Shown: piece after piece, positions 1 through 9,224 of the stretch
Position numbering within the stretch: position 1 is the first letter of the stretch
How the letters are laid out: each line of letters begins with the position of its first letter
Source of the DNA: an uncultured Pseudoxanthomonas sp.
Lineage (GTDB): Bacteria; Pseudomonadota; Gammaproteobacteria; Xanthomonadales; Xanthomonadaceae
Length of the DNA stretch: 64,000 nt
Direction of reading: 5' to 3'
Assembly: GCF_946886695.1 (NCBI RefSeq)
Contig: NZ_CAMPJD010000002.1
Span: 58,708-122,707 of the forward strand
Notes under the pieces: generated by a model
What the model was told of the DNA's origin: nothing
Databases searched by the model: none
What the model saw: only the letters and a program-made list of their open reading frames with translations
Translations under genes and position numbers: made by a program

Positions 1-2246
1 AGCGTGTTGCCGTCCGCCTGCGGCGCGTCGATGCGCAGCGTGCGGCCCTGACCCAGGTCGATGTCGACGCGTGGGAAACGCGGGGGATGCAGCACGAACT
101 GGCCCGTGCCCGGCACCACGGGATACAGGCCCATGGCGCTGAAGAGATACCACGCCGACATCGTGCCCAGGTCATCGTTGCCGGTGACGCCGTTGGGAGC
201 ATTGGTGAACAGCCGCTGCGCCGCATGCAGCACCGTGGCGGTCTTCCACGGCTGGCCGATCAGCGTGTACATCCACGGCGCGTGCAGGTCGGGCTCGTTG
301 TTAGGGTTGTAGCGGTACTGGTTGTAGTAGCTGTAGGGCCCCACCACCCATTCCTTGCGTGCGGCGCCAGTAGGATCGGCCAGCAGCGCGTCGTAGGCGA
401 AGAAGGTGTCCAGGCGGCGTGCCGCCTGCTCGCGGCCGTGCATGGCCTCGACCAGCCCTGTCACATCCTGCTGCGCCAGCCACTGATACTGCCAGGCCGT
501 GCCCTCGTGAAAGCCATGGTGCGAACGCGGGCCGTAGCGGCCATCCGCCGGCGTGTACCACTGGCCGTCCTCGGTGCGCGGACGCGGGAAGCCACTGAAG
601 CCGGCCTCTTCATCGCGGATGTCCGCATCCCAGAGCGTGCGCCAGTTGCGGCCACGCCGCTTGAGCACGGCCGCGTCATCGCCATGACCCAGCGCGTCGG
701 CCATCAGCGACAGCGAGCAGTCGGCCAGCGCGTATTCCAGCGTCGCCGAGCCGCCGTGGTGCGGATCCACATCCATTCCCTTGGACGGGAACGCGCGGTC
801 GTACTGCACGAAGCCGTGATGGAGATAGTGGGGATTGCCGGAACGCCCGGCATGCCGCGAGTTCAAAGGGGGTACGCCGAAGGCGTTCTCGCGCAGCGCG
901 GCATACGCATCCGCTTCGCGCCCCTTCATCGCACCGAAACGCCACAGGTCGACAAGGAACGGCGTCACCGGGTCGCCGGTCATGATGTTGGTCTCGAAGC
1001 TGGCGTAACCCCAGCGCGGCAGCCAGCCGCCCTGTTCGCGGATGGCCAGCAGCGATCGACCGATGTCGACGGCGCGTTGCGGTCGCAGCAGCGCCACGAG
1101 TTGGTTCTGCGAGCGGTAGGTGTCCCACAGCGAGAAGTACTCGTAGTAGGTCCAGCCCTCGGCGCGATGGATGCGGTCGTCGTAACCCCGGTAGCGGCCG
1201 TCGGCGTCGCTGCCCGTCAGCGGCTGCAGCAGCGCGTGGTACAGCGCGGTGTAGAACACGGCGCGATCATCCGCGCTGCCGCCCTGCACGCGCACGCTGG
1301 CCAGTTCCTTGTCCCATGCCGACTGCGCGCGCCCGCGCATCGCATCGAAGCCCAGCAGGCGGCCGCCCTGCATGCCTTCGCTGCGCAGGTTGTTCCGCGC
1401 GCCCTCGGCGTCGACGTGCGAGATAGCCGAGATGGCCGTGACGGAAGGATTGCCGTCCAGGTCGAATGTCAGCCATGCGCCGTTCGGCTTGCCCTCGCCT
1501 TCCATGCTGTGGCGTGCATTCGCCACGCCGCCCGCTTCGCCCCAGGTGCCGAAGGCCTTGAACGGGCGATCGAACTCCAGGCGGAACCACGTGGTGTACT
1601 GGTGGCCGCCGCAGAAACTCTTGGTGACCAGCTTGCCTTCCACCACGCGATCGCCCACCACGTTGATGAGACTGCCGGTCACCGCATGGCGCTCGTTCGC
1701 CTGCCCCACGTTGACCAGCATGTGGCCATCGCCGCGGCTTGAGAAGGTATAGCGTTCGGCGGCGGCGCGGGTCAGTGCCGTCGTTTCGGCATCGATGCCG
1801 CCGTAGTCGGTCAGGCGGACCTTGTAATAGCCAGCCTGGCCGTTCTCGCCGTCATGGCGGTAGCGCGAACCGTAGCGCTTGTGATCGAAGGTCTTGGCGT
1901 CGGCCGTGTCGAATTCACCGCCCGGGCCGATGCGTCCGGTGACCGGGAGCACCGATACCTGGCCCCCTTGTTCCCAGCAGCCCGCACCGGAAATGAAGGA
2001 GTGGCCGAAGCCGCGGATCTGCGGGTCGTCATAGCGCCAACCCGAGTAATGCGAGCCGATCGGGCTGACCTGGATCTGCCCGAATGGCGCCGACGCGCCC
2101 GGAAAGGTGTTGCCGTCATCCTTGCTGCCGATGAAGGTGTTGACCTCTGCGGCCAGTCGTGGCGGCGCGGCTTCGGTCGCGGGCACCACCAGCGCCAGAA
2201 GCATGCACAGGGAGCCCAGCATCGTCAGGGTCTTTTCTCGTTTCAT
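1..2246 (-). CDS. GH92 alpha-mannosidase, C-terminus cut by window edge
   Basis: Secreted glycoside hydrolase family 92 enzyme, a calcium-dependent exo-alpha-mannosidase family acting on alpha-mannosides such as those of N-glycans. The ATG at 2246 opens a typical signal peptide (MKREKTLTMLGSLCMLLALV, cleavage probably after TEA), followed by the GH92 opening VNTFIGSKDDGNTFPGASAP and the late motif GNDDLGTMSAWYLFSAMGLYP. About 748 codons are visible and the stop lies beyond base 1, so only the last part is missing. The motif has Thr where the GH92 at 13551 has Gln (GNDDLGQMSAWY), which suggests a different linkage or acceptor preference. It lies 187 bases downstream of the TonB receptor gene on the same strand and is probably co-transcribed with it. 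Family assignment is firm; the exact linkage cleaved is inference. Confidence 0.93.
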   Translation of the reverse strand, partial: MKREKTLTMLGSLCMLLALVVPATEAAPPRLAAEVNTFIGSKDDGNTFPGASAPFGQIQVSPIGSHYSGWRYDDPQIRGFGHSFISGAGCWEQGGQVSVLPVTGRIGPGGEFDTADAKTFDHKRYGSRYRHDGENGQAGYYKVRLTDYGGIDAETTALTRAAAERYTFSSRGDGHMLVNVGQANERHAVTGSLINVVGDRVVEGKLVTKSFCGGHQYTTWFRLEFDRPFKAFGTWGEAGGVANARHSMEGEGKPNGAWLTFDLDGNPSVTAISAISHVDAEGARNNLRSEGMQGGRLLGFDAMRGRAQSAWDKELASVRVQGGSADDRAVFYTALYHALLQPLTGSDADGRYRGYDDRIHRAEGWTYYEYFSLWDTYRSQNQLVALLRPQRAVDIGRSLLAIREQGGWLPRWGYASFETNIMTGDPVTPFLVDLWRFGAMKGREADAYAALRENAFGVPPLNSRHAGRSGNPHYLHHGFVQYDRAFPSKGMDVDPHHGGSATLEYALADCSLSLMADALGHGDDAAVLKRRGRNWRTLWDADIRDEEAGFSGFPRPRTEDGQWYTPADGRYGPRSHHGFHEGTAWQYQWLAQQDVTGLVEAMHGREQAARRLDTFFAYDALLADPTGAARKEWVVGPYSYYNQYRYNPNNEPDLHAPWMYTLIGQPWKTATVLHAAQRLFTNAPNGVTGNDDLGTMSAWYLFSAMGLYPVVPGTGQFVLHPPRFPRVDIDLGQGRTLRIDAPQADGNT

Positions 2247-2347
2247 GCGCTCACAGGTCATCGCAGTTCACCGAAGGCTTGCGCGGAATCCCTGCGCAGG
2301 CCGGAATAGGGTTGGCGGCATCCCTGCCACCGCAACGAATGGAAAGT

Positions 2348-2367
2348 GGCCCGGCCGTAGCCGGGCC
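2348..2367 (-). terminator. GC-rich hairpin between receptor and GH92
   Basis: A perfect 8-base stem (GGCCCGGC / GCCGGGCC) with a 4-base loop lies between the stop of the TonB receptor (2434) and the start of the GH92 gene (2246). On the minus strand it is followed only by ACTTTCC, so it lacks a proper U-tract. It could be a leaky terminator or an mRNA 3'-end stabiliser giving more receptor than enzyme. Confidence 0.45.
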
Positions 2368-2433
2368 GTCCACCCCACGCCGCTTGTCGCCAAGCGGGAG
2401 AGAAAGCATGGGGGGAAAACGCGGAGGACGTCC

Positions 2434-5400
2434 TCAGAACTTGTACGTCAGGCCCAGGTAAGCGACGCGGCCTGCATAACCATTGGTGTAGAAGCGGTCC
2501 TTGGTGTCGTTGCCCAGGTGCGAGCGCGTCTCTTCCTCGGTCAGATTCAGCACCGATGCGCTGATGCTGAGTGCCGGGGTGATGTTGTATGCCGCATTCA
2601 GGTCGATCTGATAGTACGGCTCTTGGTAGACGTTCAGGCCATTGACCAGACCTTGCACCACTTCGCCACGCCGGTTGTACGAGGCGCGCAGCAACAGATT
2701 CTGCGCTTCGTAGAACACGGTGAAGTTGGTCTGGTTCTTGGCGCTGCCGACCAGCGGCGACTCGCCGAGCTCGGTACCGTCGCCCAGGGTGATCGCCGCT
2801 TCGTTGGTGTCGTTGTAGGTGTAGTTGAACTGGAAGCCCAGACCGAAATCCAGGGTGTGCTGCGCATACAGTTCGACACCCTGCGACACCGCGTCGCGAC
2901 CGCCGGCGTCCGTCGAGTAGTTCTGCACGGTCACGGTCTGGCCGTTGATGACCATCTCCACGTCGGCGATCACCGGTACGGCAAAGTTGCTGACGTCCTT
3001 GCGGAACAGACCAACGCCCACCACCGAGCCCGGTTGGAAGTACCACTCCAGGCCGACGTCGTACTGGTTGGCCTTGTACGCTTCCAGTCGCTTGTTGCTG
3101 CCGGAACCGTACCAGCCCAACTCACCCGCACCACCGGTCAGGCGGCGGTCGTCGACATACTCCTGACTGAAGTAGTTCAGGCTGCCGGGCGCGGCGATGT
3201 CGGCGTAGCCCGGGCGCGAGATCACCTTGGACGCCGCTGCGCGCAACACCAGGTTCTCGGTCAGGTCGTAGGCCAGGTTGAAGCTCGGCAGTATGTCGGT
3301 GTAGCTGCGGTCGAGCGCGTTGATTTCGTACGTCTCGGGCCGCCCCACCCTGTCGGTAAGTCGCCAGTACCCTTCGCTGCCGCAGTAGGTACCTGTGGGT
3401 GCCCCGGCAGGTGTGGTGGCGCCCTGCAGGCAGGCGAGCGGGTTGCCGGCGGCATCGTCGAAGAAGTAGTCGTTGTAGGACGTGACCTTGTCCGTCGAGT
3501 CGGCATGCTGGCTGGTGCCCACGATGCGCACGCCGATGTTGCCGCGCAGCCGTTCGGTGCGGAAGTTGGCCTGGAGGTAGGTGGAATAGATCTCTTCGTC
3601 GACGTTGTAGACGAAGTTGTCCTCCTCCCGGGTCTGCATCGGGCCGTACGTACCGTTGAGGTAGGCGATATAGGCCGGATAGTTGATGGCCGGATAGGCG
3701 CTGGCATTGATGCCGCCCGCCAGGTTGCCCATCTGGTACAGGAAATCCGGCGAGAACTGGGTGGCGATGCTGTTGCAGCCGCCATTCCAGTAGCGGTTCT
3801 CATAGTCGCTTGGATCGGTGCCCGGACACACCCAGTAGCTGTTGCCGGTGCTGCGGTGGATGCCACCATCCCGACCCTTTACGCCGAACTGGATCGACTC
3901 CAGGAACTTGCCGTCGGTGTACCAGGTGGTATCGATCTGGGCGTACTTCTGCTCGGTGCTGTTACGGGTCCAGGACGAACCGGTCGACCCCAGGTCGACC
4001 TGCAGGATGCCGTTCCGGAGGTTCTCCATCAGTTCCGGCGAGAACGTCATCGTCGGCGTACCGGTCAGATCCCACGCGCTGGCGAAGTTGCCGTTGGTCC
4101 AGCTGCCGTCCGCGTTCTGGCGGCGCGGCTTGAGCGGCACGGCGAACTGCAGCTCCGGACCGCCCTTGGCCCAGGTGCGCCCGCCCTTGAACGAGACATC
4201 CACCGACTCGCCACGCCACTCGGCCGCGAAGTCGGCAGTCTGCGACAACGACTCCTCGATGTTGTAGCTGCCGGTGATCTGCGGCGTCGGCACGGTGCAG
4301 TCGTCCGATCCCCAACCGCCAGGCGCCATGCCGGCGGCGGCGGCCTCGTCCTCACTGCAGTAATACGTCTTGCCCGGATGCAGGCTGTAATCCGCACCGG
4401 TGACGATGGTGCCGCTCGGATCGAAGCTCAGCCCGTCGAGCAGGCGGCCACCCCGCCAGTTGCCGTCACCGAAGTAACGCGCAATGTTCCATTCCGGAAC
4501 CTTCAGCGTATTGGTCTGCGAGTTCTGCGACAGGTCGAAGCGGAAGTAATTCGCGGTCAGGGTCAGATTGTCGGTCGGCTTGAACTGCAAGGTCAGCTGG
4601 CCGCCCTTGCGCTCGCGCTCCTCTTCCTTGACATTGAGGTTGACCGAGGTCGGCATCATGAAGCCGGTGTAGTAGTTGCCGTTCTGGTCCCAGAAGCCCG
4701 TGCCGCCCCACCAGTTCGAGTTGAAGTCGGAGGGCTGTCCATTGACGTCGACGGCGGTGCCGCCTTCGTCGCGGCCGTACCATTGCCAGCCCTCAGTGCT
4801 GGCACCCAGGGTGCGCGTGGTCCGTTTCTGCTGGGTGTAGCCGACGAAGACGCCGAAGCGGTCGTCCTTGTCGTGCCAGGAATACGAGCCCGAGAACTGG
4901 CCGTCGGTCTTCTTGGTGGTGTCGGCCCAGGTACCGTCAACGGAGACGAAGCCGGTGTTGGATTCCAGTTCCAGCGGCCGGCGCGTGTGCAGGATCACGG
5001 TGCCGCCGACGCCGCCTTCATCGATGCGCGCTTCCGGCGTCTTGAACAGCTCGGCGCTGGACAGCATGTTCGACGGCAGCAGCATGTAGTTGAACGACCG
5101 GGTCGGGTCGCCGTTGGACTCGGCCGTGGCGATGTAGTTGCCGTTGAGCTGGGTGAGGGTCAGTTCCGAGGACAGGCCGCGGACGCTGACATTCTTTCCC
5201 TCGCCGCCGTCGCGGGTAACGATGACGCCGGGCACGCGCTGCAGCGCGTCGGCCACGTTCTTGTCGGGGAACTTGCCGACATCCTCGGCAGTGATCACCT
5301 CGACGATGGCGTTTGCGTTGCGCTTCTGGTCCAGGCTCTGCTCGATCGAGTAGCGGTAGCCCGTGACGGTGACCTTGTCCAGATCCGTGGCGGCGGAACC

Positions 5401-5520
5401 GCCCTGCTCCGTCGTCGCCTGTTGCGCGAGCGCGATGCCCGGCAGTACGGCGGTGGCCAGCGCGACGGCGATGGCGGTGGATAGAGAATTGCGGATGCGT
5501 ACGTGTGGCGTGCCTTTCAT
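2434..5520 (-). CDS. TonB-dependent receptor, carbohydrate type
   Basis: Outer-membrane active transporter of about 1,028 residues that takes up an oligosaccharide using the TonB-ExbBD proton-motive system. I chose the ATG at 5520 because it is preceded by GGGAGAGGG about eight bases upstream and starts a signal peptide (MKGTPHVRIRNSLSTAIAV... ALAQQ). The plug domain follows (VTVTGYRYSIEQSLDQKRNA, then DVGKFPDKNVADALQRVPGV), with SVRGL and GGVGGTVILHTRRPL, which are typical of the large carbohydrate-type receptors of Caulobacter and xanthomonads. The C-terminus ends in an aromatic residue (LGLTYKF), as expected for BAM-inserted barrels. A perfect 16-base operator-like palindrome lies 47 bases upstream. 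Its place between GH92, AGE and GH2 genes suggests a mannose-containing glycan as substrate; that is inference. Confidence 0.95.
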   Translation of the reverse strand: MKGTPHVRIRNSLSTAIAVALATAVLPGIALAQQATTEQGGSAATDLDKVTVTGYRYSIEQSLDQKRNANAIVEVITAEDVGKFPDKNVADALQRVPGVIVTRDGGEGKNVSVRGLSSELTLTQLNGNYIATAESNGDPTRSFNYMLLPSNMLSSAELFKTPEARIDEGGVGGTVILHTRRPLELESNTGFVSVDGTWADTTKKTDGQFSGSYSWHDKDDRFGVFVGYTQQKRTTRTLGASTEGWQWYGRDEGGTAVDVNGQPSDFNSNWWGGTGFWDQNGNYYTGFMMPTSVNLNVKEEERERKGGQLTLQFKPTDNLTLTANYFRFDLSQNSQTNTLKVPEWNIARYFGDGNWRGGRLLDGLSFDPSGTIVTGADYSLHPGKTYYCSEDEAAAAGMAPGGWGSDDCTVPTPQITGSYNIEESLSQTADFAAEWRGESVDVSFKGGRTWAKGGPELQFAVPLKPRRQNADGSWTNGNFASAWDLTGTPTMTFSPELMENLRNGILQVDLGSTGSSWTRNSTEQKYAQIDTTWYTDGKFLESIQFGVKGRDGGIHRSTGNSYWVCPGTDPSDYENRYWNGGCNSIATQFSPDFLYQMGNLAGGINASAYPAINYPAYIAYLNGTYGPMQTREEDNFVYNVDEEIYSTYLQANFRTERLRGNIGVRIVGTSQHADSTDKVTSYNDYFFDDAAGNPLACLQGATTPAGAPTGTYCGSEGYWRLTDRVGRPETYEINALDRSYTDILPSFNLAYDLTENLVLRAAASKVISRPGYADIAAPGSLNYFSQEYVDDRRLTGGAGELGWYGSGSNKRLEAYKANQYDVGLEWYFQPGSVVGVGLFRKDVSNFAVPVIADVEMVINGQTVTVQNYSTDAGGRDAVSQGVELYAQHTLDFGLGFQFNYTYNDTNEAAITLGDGTELGESPLVGSAKNQTNFTVFYEAQNLLLRASYNRRGEVVQGLVNGLNVYQEPYYQIDLNAAYNITPALSISASVLNLTEEETRSHLGNDTKDRFYTNGYAGRVAYLGLTYKF

Positions 5521-5566
5521 TTCAATCACCCTCTCCCAAGATTGATTAGCTGCTGACGCAAGATTG

Positions 5567-5582
5567 TTTGGATCGATCCAAA
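5567..5582. promoter_or_regulatory. operator-like palindrome TTTGGATCGATCCAAA
   Basis: This is a perfect 16-base palindrome, 47-62 bases upstream of the TonB receptor start. It belongs to a set of five related palindromes (13366, 13527, 18731 and 5687) in front of the glycan-utilisation genes. The form, an even palindrome with a central CG, is that of LacI/GalR-family operators; the family assignment is inference. Confidence 0.7.
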
Positions 5583-5685
5583 GTTCTGATGCGATGAATC
5601 TGTTTTCAATGGAAGGCCGTACGTCCACACAAACCGGCAGGCGCACCCTTCCGCTGCGCCTCCCCCTCCCACTTGCCAGTAATCC

Positions 5686-5709
5686 CGGAATTAGATCGGT
5701 CTAATTCCG
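5686..5709. promoter_or_regulatory. second palindrome upstream of the receptor
   Basis: CGGAATTAGATCGGTCTAATTCCG is a 24-base palindrome with a single mismatched pair at the centre. The inner part TTAGATCGGTCTAA matches the TTGGATCGATCCAA element in 11 of 14 positions, so it is probably a second site for the same regulator, extended by GC arms. It lies 166-189 bases upstream of the receptor start. Confidence 0.6.
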
Positions 5710-5864
5710 CCGTGCGAATAATTACCATAATGTTTCAGTGCATGCATGCTGCCGCGCAGCATCCCGTTCCGCTTGGTGGATGGCGCATGCAGGGCGCCAA
5801 TGCACAACGCTGGCACCGCGCCCTTTCGTCCCTCATCGGTGCACGACAAGGGACGGTGACCACC

Positions 5865-8800
5865 CTATCGCTCGGATACGCTCAGGACCGTGGTCGGCTT
5901 CAGCAGCTCCAACTCCGCAACGTCGATCACTGCTCCGTTCGTGAACTGCAACCGGTATTCACGGAAGTCGCCGGGCTTGCCTATACGGAACGGCCTGAGC
6001 TGCTGCGCCCATCTGAAATCCTCGGCACGCCGTTCGTCCAGTGTCGCCCACGAACCCGTCCCGTCGCGCCCTTGCAGCTTCCAGCCCAGCCCCGCCAACG
6101 GCGCGCCACCGCTGGTGATGGTGTAGTGGCTCACACGGGTCGCCGCTCGGAACCGGACATCGACCGCCGCCTGTACCGGCAAGGGCTGCGAGGTGGCGGC
6201 ATCATCATCGAACACGGCCGACGGCGTTTGCCCCGCCAGCGCGATGGCCTCCGCGTTGCGCGACGCATCCGTCAGGCCCGCAGGCGCCGTACCCGGCGCG
6301 GTCATCGAGGGAGGAAGCGCATCGGCCCCGCTTCCCCACGTGGACGGCGCGCTGCCCATGACGAATTCCAGCACGCCGCCGTCGGCGATATCCTCATGCC
6401 GGAGCCATGCGCGGTCCCACGGACGACCGTTGAGCTTCAGCGACTGCACATAGACGTTGCGGTCGTCGTTGCCGTGGGCAATGACGGTAAGCGTGCGCCC
6501 ATTTTCCAGCCGCACGTCGACACGCTTGAATGCAGGCGAGCCGATCACGTACTCCGGCGCCCCCATCCGCAGCGGGTACAGCCCCATCATGCCGAACAAG
6601 TACCACGCCGACATCTCGCCGTTGTCTTCGTCACCGGGGTAGCCCTGGCCGATCTCGCTGCCCAGGTAAAGCCGGCGCAGCACGTCCCGGGTGATGCGCT
6701 GCGTCTTCCAGGGCTGGCCGGCGGCGGCGTACATCCAGGGAATGTGGTGCGAGGGCTGGTTGCTGTGCGCGTACATGCCCATCCGCACGTCACGCGCTTC
6801 GGTCATCTCGTGGATGACGTTGCCGTAGGTGCCTGCGAACTCGCGGCCTGCGGTTTCCGGCGTGGCGAAGAATTCGTCAAGCCGATCCGCCAGCGCCTTT
6901 TCCCCGCCCAGCAGCGTTGCCAGCCCGCTTGCGTCGTGCGGCACGGTGAACGCGAAGGTCCATGCATTGGCCTCGGTGTAGTCGCCTCCCCAGATCCGCG
7001 GGTCGAAGTCCGCGACCGACTGTCCCCACGCTCCTTTCGCATCACGCCCCCGGAAGAACCGGGTCTCAGGATCGAACAGGTGTGCATAGTCGTTGGCGCG
7101 GGCCTGGAAGTACTCGGCCTCCTCGCGATAACGCTGCGCGCGCGCAGGATCGCCTTCATCGGCGGCCAGCGCCCGACCGAACTGGGCCAGGCCGAAGTCG
7201 TTGATCGCACCTTCGAGGGTCCACGACAGGCCTTCGTGCACGGCATTGTCCGCGTAGCCGCGGTACATCGAGTGCACAAGGCCCTTGCGCCCCACGTTGG
7301 ACACGGGCGCAACCACCGTCGCGTTGCGTAGCGCGGCCTCGTAGGCTTCCCCGGCATCGAAGCCCCGCACACCCTTGAGCCAGGCGTCGGTGAACGCGAC
7401 ATCGGAACTGGTGCCGACCATCAGGTCCGCATAACCCGGCGACGACCAGCGGGCGATCCAGCCGCCGTCGCGATACTGCTGCAGGAAGCCGTCGATCATC
7501 TCGCCGGCGCGCCCGGGCGCGAACAGCGCGTAGGCCGGCCAGCTGGTGCGGAACGTGTCCCAGAAGCCATTGTTGACGTAGATCCTGCCGGCCTTGATCG
7601 GCGCGGAGGTGCGCTGGTCGTCGCCACCGGCATGGTCCTTCGACCAGCTGTTCTGGTCGGCGTGCCGCCAGTCGGGATGCTCGATGCTGCCGACATTCTC
7701 GTGTGCGATGTTCGGATACAGGAACAGGCGGTAGAGATTGGAATAGACCGTCGTCAGCTGGTCCTCGCTCGCACCGTCGATCGTCACCCGCCCGAGCAGC
7801 GCATCCCATGCGGTCTGCGCACGCTCGCGCACGATGTCGAAACCCTCGGCGCCGATCTCCTGGTCAAGGTTGCGCCGCGCCTGCTCCACCGAGATCAGCG
7901 ACGTGGCGATGCGCATGTTCACCTCGCCGCCGTCGCCACGTGCGAACTTGACGTAGTGCGTCGGGCGTCCGGTATCGATCGCACCGCTGCCGATCCACGG
8001 CCGGTCGAACGTTGCGTAGACGAACATCCGGGTAGCGCCGTTCGACAGGCCGCTGCGGGTCTCGGTATAGCCATGCAGCGTCTGTGTATCGGGATCCAGC
8101 GTCAGCCCGGCGCGCGCATCCACGTTGTCGAACAGGAGATTCGCATCCCCGCCCTGCGGGAACCGGAACCGGAAGATCGCCGCGCGCTCGGTCGGCGCGA
8201 TCTCGGCCCGGATGCCGTTGTCGAAGGCGACCCGATAGGTATGCGGCCTGGCGAGCTCGTTCTCGTGCGAGAACGACAGCGCCCGGCGCTCCCGGTCGGC
8301 TTCGGGCACGCCGCGCGTGGACGATGGCATGACCTGGAAGGTCTGGCGGTCGCCCATCCACGGGCTGGGCTGGTGGCTGATGGACAGCGCCTGCAGACGC
8401 GGCCGGTTGTCGGCACCGTTGTGCTCGCTCCAGCGATAGAGCCATGCCAGCGTGCCCGCATCGGTGACGGGCACCCAGAAATTGAAGCCATGCGGCATCG
8501 CGGTCGCGGGAATGTTGTTGCCGCGCGAGAACGTACTGTTGGACTGCGTGCCGCGGTTGGTCAGCACCAGGTCGCTGGGACGCTGCGCCAGCGTGCGCGG
8601 CGTTTCATCGAGGGCGATATCGTCGATCCAGCCACTCGCACCGGCACGGGAGCCGGGGGCCAGTTCCAGCTCGATGGCCTTGATGCGTCGCCCGAGCAGC
8701 GCGGGCATGTCGCCCAGGCGAACCTGTTTCCGAGCCCATTGCTGGGGGTACAGCGTCATGGACGCCGCCTGGCCGGCCGCACCGATGGTGGCTCCGTGCT

Positions 8801-9224
8801 GGTCACGTGCACCGGTGTCCGTCAACCGTGTGCCGTCGTCGAGGACCAGGTCCAGCGATACACCCGTGGAAGTGGAGACATCACCGTCGATGATCTCGGG
8901 CAGCACCATCCATGACAGCGTGGTTTCCTCGCCGATCTCGACATCGACCGCGTACAGACGCGCGCGCGCCGCCGCACTTCCGCGGTACTGCAAGGCATGC
9001 ATGCCGCTGTAGCCCATGCCGCGTTTTGCCGCGTAGGGCTGTTCCGGGCCGTTGCCCACGGCCAGGCGCAGGCCGCCCGCTTCCGTCGTCAGGGGCACAG
9101 GCTGGCCCGGTTCGAACGATGTAGAGAAATGCGCCTCGCGTGCGCCGGCGCCGCTGGAGGCCAGGAGCAGCAGGGTGGCGAGGACCCTTGCGGATGCGCC
9201 GCGGCGGCGGGCGGCGTCAGACAT
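5865..9224 (-). CDS. GH92 alpha-mannosidase with extra N- and C-terminal domains
   Basis: Secreted GH92 exo-alpha-mannosidase of about 1,119 residues. The ATG at 9224 overlaps the stop of the epimerase gene (ATGTCTGA) and starts a signal peptide (MSDAARRRGASARVLATLLL... GAGA); an in-frame ATG at 9251 is the alternative. Residues about 30-230 look like a carbohydrate-binding beta-sandwich (SWMVLPEII, LEL... GWIDDIALDE). The GH92 core follows, with GNNIPATAMPHGFNFWVPV, WDTFRTSWPAYALFAPG and GDEDNGEMSAWYLFGMMGLYP. The last 150 residues, with an ITSGGAPLAGLGWKLQGRDG segment, resemble a discoidin/F5-8C-like binding domain. The GEMSAWY variant carries Glu where the GH92 at 13551 has Gln, so this enzyme probably has a different specificity. 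It is the last gene of a GH2-AGE-GH92 operon. Confidence 0.93.
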   Translation of the reverse strand: MSDAARRRGASARVLATLLLLASSGAGAREAHFSTSFEPGQPVPLTTEAGGLRLAVGNGPEQPYAAKRGMGYSGMHALQYRGSAAARARLYAVDVEIGEETTLSWMVLPEIIDGDVSTSTGVSLDLVLDDGTRLTDTGARDQHGATIGAAGQAASMTLYPQQWARKQVRLGDMPALLGRRIKAIELELAPGSRAGASGWIDDIALDETPRTLAQRPSDLVLTNRGTQSNSTFSRGNNIPATAMPHGFNFWVPVTDAGTLAWLYRWSEHNGADNRPRLQALSISHQPSPWMGDRQTFQVMPSSTRGVPEADRERRALSFSHENELARPHTYRVAFDNGIRAEIAPTERAAIFRFRFPQGGDANLLFDNVDARAGLTLDPDTQTLHGYTETRSGLSNGATRMFVYATFDRPWIGSGAIDTGRPTHYVKFARGDGGEVNMRIATSLISVEQARRNLDQEIGAEGFDIVRERAQTAWDALLGRVTIDGASEDQLTTVYSNLYRLFLYPNIAHENVGSIEHPDWRHADQNSWSKDHAGGDDQRTSAPIKAGRIYVNNGFWDTFRTSWPAYALFAPGRAGEMIDGFLQQYRDGGWIARWSSPGYADLMVGTSSDVAFTDAWLKGVRGFDAGEAYEAALRNATVVAPVSNVGRKGLVHSMYRGYADNAVHEGLSWTLEGAINDFGLAQFGRALAADEGDPARAQRYREEAEYFQARANDYAHLFDPETRFFRGRDAKGAWGQSVADFDPRIWGGDYTEANAWTFAFTVPHDASGLATLLGGEKALADRLDEFFATPETAGREFAGTYGNVIHEMTEARDVRMGMYAHSNQPSHHIPWMYAAAGQPWKTQRITRDVLRRLYLGSEIGQGYPGDEDNGEMSAWYLFGMMGLYPLRMGAPEYVIGSPAFKRVDVRLENGRTLTVIAHGNDDRNVYVQSLKLNGRPWDRAWLRHEDIADGGVLEFVMGSAPSTWGSGADALPPSMTAPGTAPAGLTDASRNAEAIALAGQTPSAVFDDDAATSQPLPVQAAVDVRFRAATRVSHYTITSGGAPLAGLGWKLQGRDGTGSWATLDERRAEDFRWAQQLRPFRIGKPGDFREYRLQFTNGAVIDVAELELLKPTTVLSVSER

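Larger units (their letters stand above)
5521..5864. other. intergenic region upstream of TonB receptor
   Basis: The 344 bases between the receptor start and the stop of the GH92 at 5865 contain no convincing gene. They hold two operator-like palindromes, at 5567-5582 and 5686-5709, whose centres are 123 bases apart, a spacing compatible with DNA looping. The stretch 5710-5735 is locally AT-rich (AATAATTACCATAATG). No clear -10/-35 pair for the receptor could be assigned. Confidence 0.6.

Noticed and set aside
87..1742. 551-codon plus-strand frame over the left GH92 gene, and similar long plus-strand frames at 2107-5484, 5673-7331 and 10605-13289
   Set aside because: These are antisense frames of high-GC genes, rich in Arg, Val and Ala without domains. 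The minus-strand products (GH92, TonB receptor, GH2) are full and recognisable.
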